A DNA stretch of 55,704 nucleotides from Kaistella sp. (GTDB lineage Bacteria; Bacteroidota; Bacteroidia; Flavobacteriales; Weeksellaceae). Made by a program: the position numbers and the translations under genes. The stretch lies in the NCBI GenBank assembly GCA_019459085.1, contig JAIBEW010000015.1:1-55704 (forward strand), in the 5' to 3' direction. Position 1 is the stretch's first letter. Each line of letters opens with the position of its first letter. This document shows positions 37,591 to 46,825 of the stretch, piece after piece. Below the pieces are notes generated by a model that made no database searches, had not been told where the DNA came from, and was given only the letters and a program-made list of their open reading frames with translations.

Positions 37591-38970
37591 TTATATCGTC
37601 ATCGAGAAAATCCGGGTTTCCGGTGTATTCCGCATCATGCGAAGGTCGAAAGTCATCGCTACATTTCTGGTAAAAGCACGTCCTTTTTCAGTGATTTTTA
37701 TGGAATTTTCGGAAATTTCCACCAAACCGTCGGCTTCCATTTCTTTTAATGCATCCAGAGCGTTTTCAATTTCCGGGAAAGCCGTCTGCCAGTCCCAGGA
37801 AGTTTCGAGCCTGCACATTAAATTCAGGATATGCTGACGGATATTCAGATCCTCTTCATTTAAAATATGTCCGCGGAAAACAGGAATTTTGCCTTCCTCT
37901 ACCCTTTTCTGATAATCTTCCACCGTTTTTTCGTTCTGCGCAAAGGCGTACCAGGAATCCGAAATCGCACTCATGCCCAAACCGATCATCAGTTGGGTTT
38001 TGCTCGATGAATAGCCCATGAAATTCCGGTGAATATCTCCCGAAACCATCGACTGGTACAGATCGTCGTGTTCCAGAGCAAAATGATCCATTCCGACTTC
38101 GATATAACCGAGTTCTTCGAGGAGTTTTTTTCCGTTTTCGTAGAGTTTGCGTTTTTCTTCGCCACTCGGCAAATCGTTTTCATCAAAACCTCTTTGTCCG
38201 ACCCCTTTAATCCATGGAACGTGAGCGTAAGAATAAAAAGCCAGCCGGTCGGGTTTTAGTTCCAAAGTTTTTCTGATGGTATGTTCCATTTTTTCCCAGG
38301 TATGAAACGGCAAGCCGAAAACCAGATCGTGGGAAACGCCTTTGTAACCAATTTCGCGGGCCCAGTTCGTTACCCTTGCCACATTTTCGAAAGGCTGAAT
38401 CCGGTTGATGGCCTTTTGCACCTGCGGATCGTAATCCTGCACGCCAAAACTGCTTCTGCGGAAGCCCAAATCATATAAAGTCTGCAGATGTTCGCGGGTC
38501 GTATTGTTCGGATGGCCTTCAAAAGAAAATTCAGGATTTTCGGCAATTTCTGCTTTGGAAAAAATTCCTTCCAATAAAGTTTTAAGATTTTCAGGAGAGA
38601 AAAAAGTCGGGGTTCCGCCACCCAAATGGAGTTCCTTTATTTTTGGTTTCTTTCCTACATTATTGCCTTCGCTTTGAAGCAGACCCAAATACAAATCCCA
38701 TTCTTTCAGAACGCTTTCGAGATAAGGAACTTCAACAGAATGCTGTTTCGTAATCCTTTTATGACACGCACAAAACGTGCAGAGCTGCTCACAAAAAGGT
38801 AAGTGAATGTAAATGGAAATTCCTTCGGCATCATTGCTTTCATCAAAAGATCTGATGACCGACTGCTGCCATAAATCTGCTGTAAAGCCAGCCTCGTCCC
38901 AAAACGGAACGGTGGGATATGAAGTGTAGCGCGGGCCGGGAATATTGTATTTATCGATTAGAGAATTCAT
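37591..38970 (-). CDS. hemN: oxygen-independent coproporphyrinogen III dehydrogenase
   Basis: 459 residues, a radical SAM enzyme for the anaerobic step from coproporphyrinogen III to protoporphyrinogen IX. The cluster cysteines C60, C64, C67 and the neighbouring C69 match E. coli HemN C62, C66, C69 and C71. YTSYPT near the N-terminus, GGGTP and the C-terminal HemN domain (about 350-450) are present, so it is a true HemN rather than HemW. Single gene. Confidence 0.94.
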   Translation of the reverse strand: MNSLIDKYNIPGPRYTSYPTVPFWDEAGFTADLWQQSVIRSFDESNDAEGISIYIHLPFCEQLCTFCACHKRITKQHSVEVPYLESVLKEWDLYLGLLQSEGNNVGKKPKIKELHLGGGTPTFFSPENLKTLLEGIFSKAEIAENPEFSFEGHPNNTTREHLQTLYDLGFRRSSFGVQDYDPQVQKAINRIQPFENVARVTNWAREIGYKGVSHDLVFGLPFHTWEKMEHTIRKTLELKPDRLAFYSYAHVPWIKGVGQRGFDENDLPSGEEKRKLYENGKKLLEELGYIEVGMDHFALEHDDLYQSMVSGDIHRNFMGYSSSKTQLMIGLGMSAISDSWYAFAQNEKTVEDYQKRVEEGKIPVFRGHILNEEDLNIRQHILNLMCRLETSWDWQTAFPEIENALDALKEMEADGLVEISENSIKITEKGRAFTRNVAMTFDLRMMRNTPETRIFSMTI

Positions 38971-39025
38971 TCGGGAACTTATTTTATTGGAGAAAACATG
39001 AAATCATTCAAAGAATTTCAAGCTG

Positions 39026-39033
39026 CAAAAATA
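39026..39033 (-). promoter_or_regulatory. -7 box of hemN
   Basis: TATTTTTG on the minus strand, giving a leader of about 50 nt. No Fnr-like dyad recognised. Confidence 0.4.
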
Positions 39034-39080
39034 CGAAATAAGTTAGGAGCGTGAAATGATGATTGATGAGATTTGACAGT

Positions 39081-40112
39081 TTAAAATTTCAGATTCATTT
39101 TAATGATTCGGTCTTTTCCGGCAAAAACCAAAGTGTTTCTATTCATCCATTCGCATACGTACAGACCTTTTTCCTCAGAAATTTTGGTCCATGTTTTTCC
39201 AAAATCGTTTGAGAACTCAATATTCTGGTCACCGACCGCAATAATCTCTTTTCCTTTCGATCCCGGACGGATTTTCACACAGGTTTTGTATCCGCCATTT
39301 CTTCCGGATGCCTGAATCTTCCAGGTTTCTCCACCATCGTGTGTTGTTGCAATATTATTGATGTTTTCAGCCTGTTTCGTGTAATCGCCGCCAACAGCAA
39401 TTCCGAAATTTTCATCGTAAAAATCGATGGAATAAATTCCCTGCGAGGAAGTTCCCTGGATGAAAGGGGTTTCGAAAATTTCATAGGATGCTTCGGGATG
39501 GTTTTTATTAAATCTAAATATTCGCGACTTCATTCCTCCCGTTGCAATCCATAAATAATCCCCTTTCGAAGATATATTTGTGTTACTTGCCGCAAAGGCA
39601 GCTTCTCCCTCTGTTAGTAATAATTTGCTCTTAAAATCCTCGAAACCCCAGGACGACTCTGCAAACAGTCTTATTTTCAACAATTTAAACTGATTATTCG
39701 TATCAGGATCACTGAATGCGTATGCCAATCTATTTTCTACTACAAAAAGCGCATCATAAAAAGCTGTTTTCACGGTGTCTTTAAAAACAGTCTCAAATTT
39801 TAGATTTCTTTTATTTATTTTAAAAAAGTAAGCCGGACTTTCGATATTGATGGCGAAAAAATAAGTTTTACTCTGTGCCAAAGTTCGGAACTGTAATTTG
39901 TCGGGTGAAAGTTTGATTTGCTTTTGATCTGCAGTATCTTTCAAACTAACATAACCGAATTTTGAATCCGTTCCGGAATACCAAACCTTTCCATTCCAAA
40001 TCTGCAGAGCGCGGATGGAAATCTTGTCTTTCAGTACCGTCTGCATTTCAAGTTTTTGAGCGGAAAGCAAAGACGTGAGCACGCAGAACAGCAATAATGG
40101 AAGTTTTTTCAT
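39081..40112 (-). CDS. exported BNR/YCF48-like beta-propeller protein
   Basis: 343 residues with a signal peptide (1-18, ending LLSAQ). Repeated blades contain Asp-box-like motifs, for example ATTHDGGETWKIQASG and FSNDFGKTWTKI, as in BNR/sialidase-like and Ycf48 propellers. No T9SS tail or lipobox, so the mature protein is probably periplasmic. Function unknown. The terminator between it and the upstream permease gene suggests separate transcription. Confidence 0.7.
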   Translation of the reverse strand: MKKLPLLLFCVLTSLLSAQKLEMQTVLKDKISIRALQIWNGKVWYSGTDSKFGYVSLKDTADQKQIKLSPDKLQFRTLAQSKTYFFAINIESPAYFFKINKRNLKFETVFKDTVKTAFYDALFVVENRLAYAFSDPDTNNQFKLLKIRLFAESSWGFEDFKSKLLLTEGEAAFAASNTNISSKGDYLWIATGGMKSRIFRFNKNHPEASYEIFETPFIQGTSSQGIYSIDFYDENFGIAVGGDYTKQAENINNIATTHDGGETWKIQASGRNGGYKTCVKIRPGSKGKEIIAVGDQNIEFSNDFGKTWTKISEEKGLYVCEWMNRNTLVFAGKDRIIKMNLKF

Positions 40113-40124
40113 AAGATTTTATTG

Positions 40125-40156
40125 AAAAAAAAGTCCGCAAACAATTGCGGACTTTT
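40125..40156 (-). terminator. terminator of amino-acid permease gene
   Basis: GTCCGCAA, 4-base loop, TTGCGGAC (40133-40152), flanked by A/T runs giving TTTTTTTT on the minus strand. Confidence 0.85.
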
Positions 40157-40161
40157 CTGAT

Positions 40162-41703
40162 TTATTTTTTGTTATCAATATCGATATCGATTTTTTCAAG
40201 TGGTTCCTGTTCGGCCTTGAAAGTCTCTCCAAAACCACCGTTCTGAAGTTTTGAGTGTTTTTTACTGTATATAAAGTAAATAATCACTCCTATAATCAGC
40301 CAGATGAAAGAATAGGTCTGAGCCTCGATACTTAAGTTGATGATTAAGTAGATATTGATCAGAATTCCTGCACATGCGATAACCGGCAAAAACGGAACTC
40401 TAAAACTTCTCGGAAGGTTCGGTTGCTTTACTCGCAGCATCCAAACCGCTACACATACCATTGTAAAGGCAAACAAAGTTCCGAAACTGGTCATATGTGC
40501 CAAATCATTGATCGGAGTAAATGCTGCCACGACAGAAATCACACCTCCTAAAATCATCAGATTTTTTCTCGGAACGCCAGTTGCAGCATTCACTTTAGAG
40601 AATGTTTTAGGAATCAGTCCGTCTTTAGACATCCCAAGAAAAATTCTGGACTGTCCCATAATCATTACCATTAGTACAGAGATTAATCCGATTGTTGCTG
40701 CAATCGTAATAATATATCCTGCCCAGGCCTGACCTGCGATATCGAAGGCATATGCTACAGGAGCTTTAATCGCATCAGGATATTTTCCTAAAGGATTGAA
40801 GTCGGTGTAATGCATCATGCCGGTTAAAACCAATGATACCAAAATATATAAAACCGTACATACCACCAGTGAAGTGATAATGGCAAAAGGAACATCTTTT
40901 TTAGGATTAATGGCTTCACCGGCCTGTGTGGATACCGCATCAAATCCCACATAAGCGAAGAAAATAGCAGATGCACCGGCAACAACACCGGCATAGCCGT
41001 ATGCGTTGTGTGAGACTCCGTTTTCATTGATTACAGTAGGTTCAGGGATAAATGGTGTCCAGTTGGCAACATCAATGAAAAACAACCCGGCAATTATCAC
41101 AAAAATAATCGCTGAAACTTTAAGTACCACAATAAAATTGTTTGCTTTTGCTGCGCCCTTAGTACCGCGTACTAATATGGATATAACGAAAAGAACAATA
41201 AGAAGTGCCGGTAAATTCATTGAGAATCCTGTTCCGCCTGCTGCGGCAAAGGTTTGCGGATCTGTCGTAAGCCAGGTAGGCAAATCAAGACCAAACATTT
41301 TTAGGAATTTGTTAAAATATCCGGACCAGGATACGGCAACCGTCATTGAGCCCATTGCATATTCAAGGATTAATCCCCATCCGATGATCCACGCAAAAAC
41401 TTCACCAACCGTTCCGTACGCATATGCATAAGCAGAGCCTTCTACCGGTAAAATTGATGCAAATTCAGCATAACAAAGTGCTGCAAATACACAGGCAATT
41501 CCTGCGATTACGAAAGAAAGTGCTAAAGCAGGACCTGCATGATAATATGCACCGGTTCCCGTTAACACAAAAATACCGCCGCCAATAATAGCACCGATAC
41601 CAATTGCTGTTAAACTCCATTTACCCAATACGCGTTTCAGCTCACTTTTTTTAATGTCCGCTTCATACGCTTCCATGGGTTTCTTAATCCAGATATTTGC
41701 CAT
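40162..41703 (-). CDS. APC-superfamily amino-acid permease
   Basis: 513 residues with about 12-13 membrane segments. Opening region GIGAIIGGGIFVLTGTGAYYHAGPA is the APC helix-1 signature, and SGFDAVS-like sequence (AYVGFDAVSTQAGEAINPKKDVP) marks helix 6. It matches the cationic amino acid transporter/YfnA-like branch. Substrate is not determinable. The acidic C-terminal tail (about 490-513) lies in the cytoplasm. Confidence 0.9.
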   Translation of the reverse strand: MANIWIKKPMEAYEADIKKSELKRVLGKWSLTAIGIGAIIGGGIFVLTGTGAYYHAGPALALSFVIAGIACVFAALCYAEFASILPVEGSAYAYAYGTVGEVFAWIIGWGLILEYAMGSMTVAVSWSGYFNKFLKMFGLDLPTWLTTDPQTFAAAGGTGFSMNLPALLIVLFVISILVRGTKGAAKANNFIVVLKVSAIIFVIIAGLFFIDVANWTPFIPEPTVINENGVSHNAYGYAGVVAGASAIFFAYVGFDAVSTQAGEAINPKKDVPFAIITSLVVCTVLYILVSLVLTGMMHYTDFNPLGKYPDAIKAPVAYAFDIAGQAWAGYIITIAATIGLISVLMVMIMGQSRIFLGMSKDGLIPKTFSKVNAATGVPRKNLMILGGVISVVAAFTPINDLAHMTSFGTLFAFTMVCVAVWMLRVKQPNLPRSFRVPFLPVIACAGILINIYLIINLSIEAQTYSFIWLIIGVIIYFIYSKKHSKLQNGGFGETFKAEQEPLEKIDIDIDNKK

Positions 41704-41723
41704 ACATTTTTTTTTAAGATTTT

Positions 41724-41731
41724 CAAAAGTA
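41724..41731 (-). promoter_or_regulatory. -7 box of permease gene
   Basis: TACTTTTG on the minus strand, 20 nt before the start codon. Confidence 0.45.
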
Positions 41732-41915
41732 TAAAATTTTTTCAGATATTAACATTTTCTGTTCTTTTTTATTTGTGTTTCTCTCTTTATATTATGCTAT
41801 GGAACTGATTTAGAAAGGAAAAAGACAATCCTGCTTTTATTACTTGTTAATATTTACAATTGATACTCACCTTTATCAAAACTTATTGAGGAATAGCTCG
41901 AAGTGCACATAAAAA

Positions 41916-41940
41916 TAACCCCGGAAATTCCGGGGTTTTT
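41916..41940 (-). terminator. terminator of DUF3365 gene
   Basis: AACCCCGGAA and TTCCGGGGTT (41916-41936) form a 10 bp stem with a one-base loop; followed on the minus strand by ATTTTT. Confidence 0.75.
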
Positions 41941-41959
41941 GCTTTGAATCAATAAAAAA

Positions 41960-42529
41960 CTATTTGCTTTTTTCGATTCTTATTAAGCCGCGAACCTCTT
42001 TTTCACGGTAACCGAAAGCCCGGTCTTCAGGATACAGTTCCGCGATTTTTCTGGCCGTAGCGTGTGCAATATTCTCACCTTTCTCCCCGTGACACTGCAT
42101 GCACAGGGCGTTGGTTACGAGCGGTTCATAGTAATGGGAGTCGGTTATGGTTGCCTGTAAAGCTTTACCTTCCAAAAGCTCCTGTTTGTATTTTTCAATG
42201 ATTTTTAACTCTGCTTCAGTGGCCAGATTATTTTGGTTTCTCGGTTTGTCGGTAACCCTTTTTATTTCGAGTCCATGCTTTTCCGCTACAGATTTTACGA
42301 GCGGGCCTGCCTCGGTGTTACAGAAGGTCACGGCTGTTTCTGCACCGCCCTCCTCTATTTTCTGAGTTAAAGTGTTTATCAAAGTTTTTTTGGTTTCATC
42401 AGCATATGATTTCAGGGAATCGACGCTTATTTCCATCTGTGCAGAGACTGCAGTCGTTGTATTTCCCTCTTTCTTTTTACACTGCAGCGCCAGGAACGCC
42501 AGACCGGTAATTAATAAGATATTTTTCAT
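41960..42529 (-). CDS. DUF3365 (Tll0287-like) haem-binding lipoprotein
   Basis: 189 residues. Lipoprotein signal with Cys17 (MKNILLITGLAFLALQC) and a DUF3365 domain (about 60-185) that carries one c-type haem motif, CMQCH (C143, C146, H147). The family is a PAS-like haem sensor or electron carrier. Its location would be the periplasm, tethered to a membrane. The SQR-like flavoprotein gene lies 209 bp upstream on the same strand, with a terminator and a promoter between them. Confidence 0.82.
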   Translation of the reverse strand: MKNILLITGLAFLALQCKKKEGNTTTAVSAQMEISVDSLKSYADETKKTLINTLTQKIEEGGAETAVTFCNTEAGPLVKSVAEKHGLEIKRVTDKPRNQNNLATEAELKIIEKYKQELLEGKALQATITDSHYYEPLVTNALCMQCHGEKGENIAHATARKIAELYPEDRAFGYREKEVRGLIRIEKSK

Positions 42530-42544
42530 CGTCTAATGTTTTAT

Positions 42545-42552
42545 CAAATTTA
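42545..42552 (-). promoter_or_regulatory. -7 box of DUF3365 gene
   Basis: TAAATTTG on the minus strand, 15 nt before the start codon. Confidence 0.45.
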
Positions 42553-42673
42553 ACAAATGGAAGTTAGTAATCCTCCACTTCCATGATAAGTTGAAGTTTT
42601 TTTCCTTTCTAAGCTGATTGCAGTAAAATCAAAAGTTAAAATATTCCTCCGAAATTTAATTCAAATTGCATTA

Positions 42674-42720
42674 TTAAAAAAACAGAAAGCCACTTCCGAA
42701 TTTAATGAAGGGCTTTCTGC
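42674..42720 (-). terminator. terminator of SQR-like gene
   Basis: CAGAAAGCC (42683-42691) and GGCTTTCTG (42711-42719) with inner CTTC/GAAG pairing; a run of seven T follows the stem on the minus strand. Confidence 0.75.
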
Positions 42721-42738
42721 TCTTTTGCAAAAAAACTT

Positions 42739-43938
42739 TTATGGCAGAAAGGAGTAGCCGTTTCTCAGTTTCCACAGAAAATATTTTTCCAGAAGGACTT
42801 TGTTGAAGTCATACAGAACATTCGGAATCATAATGGCAAAAACCCTTGGTTTGAAAAGTGAATTGCTCAAAAGAATCACTTCTTTTTTGCCGGCGTCCAT
42901 AATGCAGAGTCCTGTAATTTTTCCCCAGGGTTTCTCAACGAAATCGGTTTTGCCTTCAAACGTTTTAATAACATTCGCGGCCACGATTTTCCCTGTTACA
43001 TCACTCGGATAACCAGTTTTAGGAATGGTAAACGGAATATCGCCCTGTATGAACGGTGGTTTCACGTCAACTGCCAAACCTGCACCCCAGATGTTTTTAA
43101 TGGTAGCATGTCTGTAATTTCCTAAAATCGGAATAAAATTGTTCGCAGGAGTTCCCAGTTTGGGTGAATTTGCAATAAAATCAACCCCGATAAATGGAGG
43201 CATTAACATCGTAAAAGCAGATTCCAATTCTTCTCCGGTTGATAAAATCACTTTGTCTTTTAAAACTTCCTTTACCCCAACATTGGTCCGGTAATGAATA
43301 TTAAACATCTGCATGAATTTTTTCAGCATCGCTTCTCCCAATGGCATTCCGTCAATTCCGAAATGTCCCAGATAAGGTTCCGGAGTAATCCAGTACAGAT
43401 CAACTTTTTTGCGGATATTCTGTTCCCGCAGCCATTTTTCAATATTGAAAAGAAATTCATACGCCGCTCCCATACAGCCTGCATTTTGTGTTGCACCAAT
43501 TACAATCGGTCCAGGATTTTTCTTAAATTCATCCAGTTTTTCCCGGGTTTCCATTGCTTTTGGCGGAGTGCCAATGTAGAAGGCATTTTCCTTCAAGCCG
43601 GGCGCTATATCAAAATTAACTGTTGGCCCGGTGGCGATAATTAACTGATCATACTCATAGATGCCGTTTTCACAGTACACTTTATTCTCATCCGGCTCCA
43701 CTTTCAGAGCGGTATCCTTGATGAATTTCACTCCCTTTTTCTCCAGAATTTTTCTTCTGGGAACAATTATATCACTTACTTCCCTTCGTCGGATTGGAAC
43801 CCAGATTAAGGACGGGATGTAAATAAAATCATCACTTCTGTCCAACAAAGTAACTTCTACTTTATCTTTCAGTTTTCTCTTAATTTCCATGGCTGCAGTA
43901 GATCCTGCAAAATTACCACCGATGACCAAAACTTTCAT
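42739..43938 (-). CDS. sulfide:quinone oxidoreductase-like FAD flavoprotein
   Basis: 399 residues. FAD motif GGNFAG (7-12), a second nucleotide segment IATGP (101-105) and the C-terminal membrane-associating region typical of SQR/NDH-2 enzymes. C155 (NAGCMGAAYEF) and C345 (GLCIMDAG) align in context with two of the three SQR redox cysteines; a third at the expected earlier site is not evident. It may oxidise sulfide and pass electrons to menaquinone. A type II NADH dehydrogenase-like alternative is less likely. Confidence 0.78.
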   Translation of the reverse strand: MKVLVIGGNFAGSTAAMEIKRKLKDKVEVTLLDRSDDFIYIPSLIWVPIRRREVSDIIVPRRKILEKKGVKFIKDTALKVEPDENKVYCENGIYEYDQLIIATGPTVNFDIAPGLKENAFYIGTPPKAMETREKLDEFKKNPGPIVIGATQNAGCMGAAYEFLFNIEKWLREQNIRKKVDLYWITPEPYLGHFGIDGMPLGEAMLKKFMQMFNIHYRTNVGVKEVLKDKVILSTGEELESAFTMLMPPFIGVDFIANSPKLGTPANNFIPILGNYRHATIKNIWGAGLAVDVKPPFIQGDIPFTIPKTGYPSDVTGKIVAANVIKTFEGKTDFVEKPWGKITGLCIMDAGKKEVILLSNSLFKPRVFAIMIPNVLYDFNKVLLEKYFLWKLRNGYSFLP

Positions 43939-43958
43939 TTTATAAATTTTTTATTACT

Positions 43959-43966
43959 CAAAGTTA
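43959..43966 (-). promoter_or_regulatory. -7 box of SQR-like gene
   Basis: TAACTTTG on the minus strand, 20 nt before the start codon. Confidence 0.45.
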
Positions 43967-44047
43967 CCACTGTTAATGAGTGAATTATGTAACATTCATC
44001 ACACAAACAGGAAATATAACATGACATAATTCATCAATTAAAAAAAT

Positions 44048-44055
44048 TATCTTTG
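44048..44055 (+). promoter_or_regulatory. -7 box of pnuC
   Basis: TATCTTTG ending 4 nt before the start codon; transcription would start at or next to the ATG. Confidence 0.45.
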
Positions 44056-44059
44056 AAAC

Positions 44060-44734
44060 ATGAATTTCTATGACCTCTTCCTCAAACCCTATGAAACCTA
44101 CACCAATTTTCAGATCTGTCTTGAAGCCACTGCCGCAATCTTCGGCTTGCTGAGCGTTTATTTCTCAATCCGGAAAAACATCTGGGTCTATCCAACCGGC
44201 ATCGTTTCTACAGCCCTTTATGTCTATATTCTCTTCACTTTCGGATTGTTGGGTGATATGATGATCAATTTTTATTATACCGTCATGAGTGTTTACGGCT
44301 GGATTTTATGGGCCAAAAGTTCGGAAGATCATGTGCATGTAAAGGTTTTCTGGACCACTAAAAAAGAATGGTTTATTTCGGGAATCCTTTTTGTTTTAAG
44401 TTTGATTCTGGTTATTGCGGTATATTTTTATAAGCCTTTTATCGACAATAAATTCTCAATGGATCAGGTGAATTTGGGTCTGGATCATTTGGACTGGGCC
44501 AACTGGCTCGACGTTTTAACCACCGCTATTTTCTTAGTCGGAATGTGGCTCATGGCAAAGAGACGTATCGAAAACTGGATTTTCTGGATCATTGGTGATC
44601 TCATCTGCGTTCCGATGATGCTTCATAAAGGTCTCGGAATCACTTCGGTTCAGTATTTGGTTTTCACCGCTATGGCCGTCGTAGGATATATGGAGTGGAA
44701 GAAAAATCTGACAACCGTTTCCTCGGCCTCATAG
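44060..44734 (+). CDS. pnuC: nicotinamide riboside transporter PnuC
   Basis: 224 residues with seven predicted membrane segments (SWEET-like fold). Family features are YPTGIVSTALYVYILFTFGL, the MMINFYYTVMSVYGWILW helix and the DWANWLDVLTTAIFLVGMWL region. It imports nicotinamide riboside or a related vitamin precursor for NAD synthesis. No NiaR or NrtR site or riboswitch is seen; the leader is almost absent. It is the first of several + strand genes but has a 101 bp gap to dapF. Confidence 0.9.
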   Translation: MNFYDLFLKPYETYTNFQICLEATAAIFGLLSVYFSIRKNIWVYPTGIVSTALYVYILFTFGLLGDMMINFYYTVMSVYGWILWAKSSEDHVHVKVFWTTKKEWFISGILFVLSLILVIAVYFYKPFIDNKFSMDQVNLGLDHLDWANWLDVLTTAIFLVGMWLMAKRRIENWIFWIIGDLICVPMMLHKGLGITSVQYLVFTAMAVVGYMEWKKNLTTVSSAS

Positions 44735-44781
44735 ATGTTTTCAATATCACTCATCTTACATGAAGTTTTACCGGATTTCAT

Positions 44782-44789
44782 TAAATTTG
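44782..44789 (+). promoter_or_regulatory. -7 box of dapF
   Basis: TAAATTTG about 47 nt before the preferred dapF start codon. Confidence 0.45.
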
Positions 44790-44835
44790 CACACCAATCT
44801 ATTGCGGTATTTCCGCTTCTTTTATGCAAAAAAAC

Positions 44836-45600
44836 ATGGAATTTTACAAGTATCAGGGAACAGGAAACGATTTTGTAATCATCGATAACCGCGACCTTCA
44901 GTTTCCGAAGGAGCTTGAAATCATCAATAACCTCTGCGACCGGCGTTTCGGAATCGGCGGCGACGGCCTGATTCTGCTTGAAGAAGATGAAAATGCAGAT
45001 TTTAAAATGGTGTACTATAATTCCGACGGAAATGAAAGCACGATGTGCGGCAACGGCGGAAGATGCATCGTCGCCTTCGCACATTTTCTGGATATTTTTG
45101 AAGACAGGACTACGTTTATGGCCATCGATGGCCTTCACGAAGCAGAAATCAGAAACGGCATCGTAAAACTGAAGATGATTGAAGTGGAAAGCATTGAAAA
45201 TGACGGCGAAAATTACGTTTTAAACACAGGTTCCCCGCATTTCGTTCAGTTTGTTAATGATCTTGAGCATTTCAAAGTGTATGAATGCGGTAACAAAATC
45301 CGGAATAATGCGACTTACCAACAGGCCGGAATCAATGTGAATTTTGTTGAAGAAACTTCGGAGAACAGAATATTCGTGAGAACTTATGAACGCGGCGTGG
45401 AAGACGAAACCTTCAGCTGCGGAACCGGCGCTACCGCATCGGCACTTGTTTTTCTGAAAGGAAAAAATCTCGACAGCGTCGGGGTAAAAGTTTTGGGAGG
45501 TCAATTGAAGGTATACGCAGAACAGAGCGGCGATGGTTTCCGTAATATCTGGCTCGAAGGCCCTGCAAAACAGGTCTTCAAAGGCAAAATCAACCTGTGA
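44836..45600 (+). CDS. dapF: diaminopimelate epimerase
   Basis: 254 residues from MEFYKYQGTGNDFVIIDN, the usual family start; an ATG 4 codons earlier (44824) is possible. The two catalytic cysteines are C71 (MCGNGGRC) and C195 (SCGTGATA). It converts LL- to meso-diaminopimelate for lysine and peptidoglycan. mltG follows 42 bp downstream, suggesting shared transcription of cell-wall genes. Confidence 0.96.
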   Translation: MEFYKYQGTGNDFVIIDNRDLQFPKELEIINNLCDRRFGIGGDGLILLEEDENADFKMVYYNSDGNESTMCGNGGRCIVAFAHFLDIFEDRTTFMAIDGLHEAEIRNGIVKLKMIEVESIENDGENYVLNTGSPHFVQFVNDLEHFKVYECGNKIRNNATYQQAGINVNFVEETSENRIFVRTYERGVEDETFSCGTGATASALVFLKGKNLDSVGVKVLGGQLKVYAEQSGDGFRNIWLEGPAKQVFKGKINL

Positions 45601-45642
45601 TTACTATAAAAGTGACAAAGCATTAAATCACCTTTTTAAATT

Positions 45643-46674
45643 ATGAAAAAAGAAAATATAATTTTTGGTATTATCGGAGTCCTGATCATCGTCGGCGGCT
45701 TTCTCGGTTTCAGATATTACTCAAAATATTACGGAAACAACGTGGCGAAAGAAGGCTATATTTTAATACCTCATTCAGCAAACATTAACTCTATTCTGGA
45801 TTCCATTTCTCCTTATTTGAAGAATGCAGAATCGTTCACGGATGTCGCTGAAGATAAAAATCTCGGTCAGTATTTTAACGCCGGTCGTTACCGCATAAAA
45901 TCCGGAACCGGAAACACCGATTTGGTCAATATGATCAAGGCGGGAAACCAGACCGAAAACACCTTCAGAATCGGCGATTTTGGCGATGTGTATCAAATGA
46001 TCGGGAAGGTTACCAAAAAAACCGAACTTGATTCCCTTCGTTTTGCAACCGATCTCAATCAAATTGCTGTGCAGAAAGGCTATAAAAATGCGGAGGATCT
46101 TAAAAAATATTTCTTTATTGATACCTATAACTTTTTCTGGACCGTAACGCCGAAAGAATTCTTTAAAAAATTCGAGGACAGTTATACCGCTTTCTGGACT
46201 GCCGAAAGAAAGGCACAAGAAAAGCAAAGCGGCTTAAGCAGGGACCAGATTTACGCACTTGCATCCATCGTTTACAAAGAATCCGGCGGAAAGCCCGATG
46301 AACAGAAAACCATTGCCGGACTTTATCTAAACCGCTACCGAAAAGGAATGAAGCTGCAGAGCGACCCGACGGTGATTTACGCCATCAACAAAGAGACCAA
46401 CTTTACCACGCCGATCAAAAGGGTTTTTTACAAACATCTTACGCATCCTTCTCCGTATAATACGTACGCCAACGTTGGAATTCCGCCGGGACCCATCTGT
46501 ATTACGGATAAAAATTCGGTAGATGCGGTGCTGAACGCGGAAAAAAACAACTACATTTTTATGGCCGCTGATCCGGGGAAATTCGGGTTTCACCGATTTA
46601 CCGCAAGCGATACTGAACATGCGAAAAATGCACGCGATTATCAGGACTGGCTGAATTCAAAAAACATTAAATAA
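45643..46674 (+). CDS. mltG: endolytic murein transglycosylase (YceG-like)
   Basis: 343 residues: an N-terminal membrane helix (about 5-24), a LysM-like region and the catalytic YceG domain with E213 (VYKESGG), matching E218 of E. coli MltG; AGLYLNRYRKGMKLQSDPTV and NTYANVGIPPGPI are family signatures. It cuts new glycan strands in the inner-membrane face of the periplasm. It is placed just after dapF. Confidence 0.93.
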   Translation: MKKENIIFGIIGVLIIVGGFLGFRYYSKYYGNNVAKEGYILIPHSANINSILDSISPYLKNAESFTDVAEDKNLGQYFNAGRYRIKSGTGNTDLVNMIKAGNQTENTFRIGDFGDVYQMIGKVTKKTELDSLRFATDLNQIAVQKGYKNAEDLKKYFFIDTYNFFWTVTPKEFFKKFEDSYTAFWTAERKAQEKQSGLSRDQIYALASIVYKESGGKPDEQKTIAGLYLNRYRKGMKLQSDPTVIYAINKETNFTTPIKRVFYKHLTHPSPYNTYANVGIPPGPICITDKNSVDAVLNAEKNNYIFMAADPGKFGFHRFTASDTEHAKNARDYQDWLNSKNIK

Positions 46675-46825
46675 ATGTTTAACATTTTTTAACACCCTAA
46701 ATTTTTAACAAATTCGCAAACGCTGCGTCTAATTGATTATCTGAATTAAATTAACGACATCAAATTCCGCTCTTTTTTAGCAATAATTTAAAATCGAAAG
46801 AGCAGAAGGTATAAAATGACTTACA

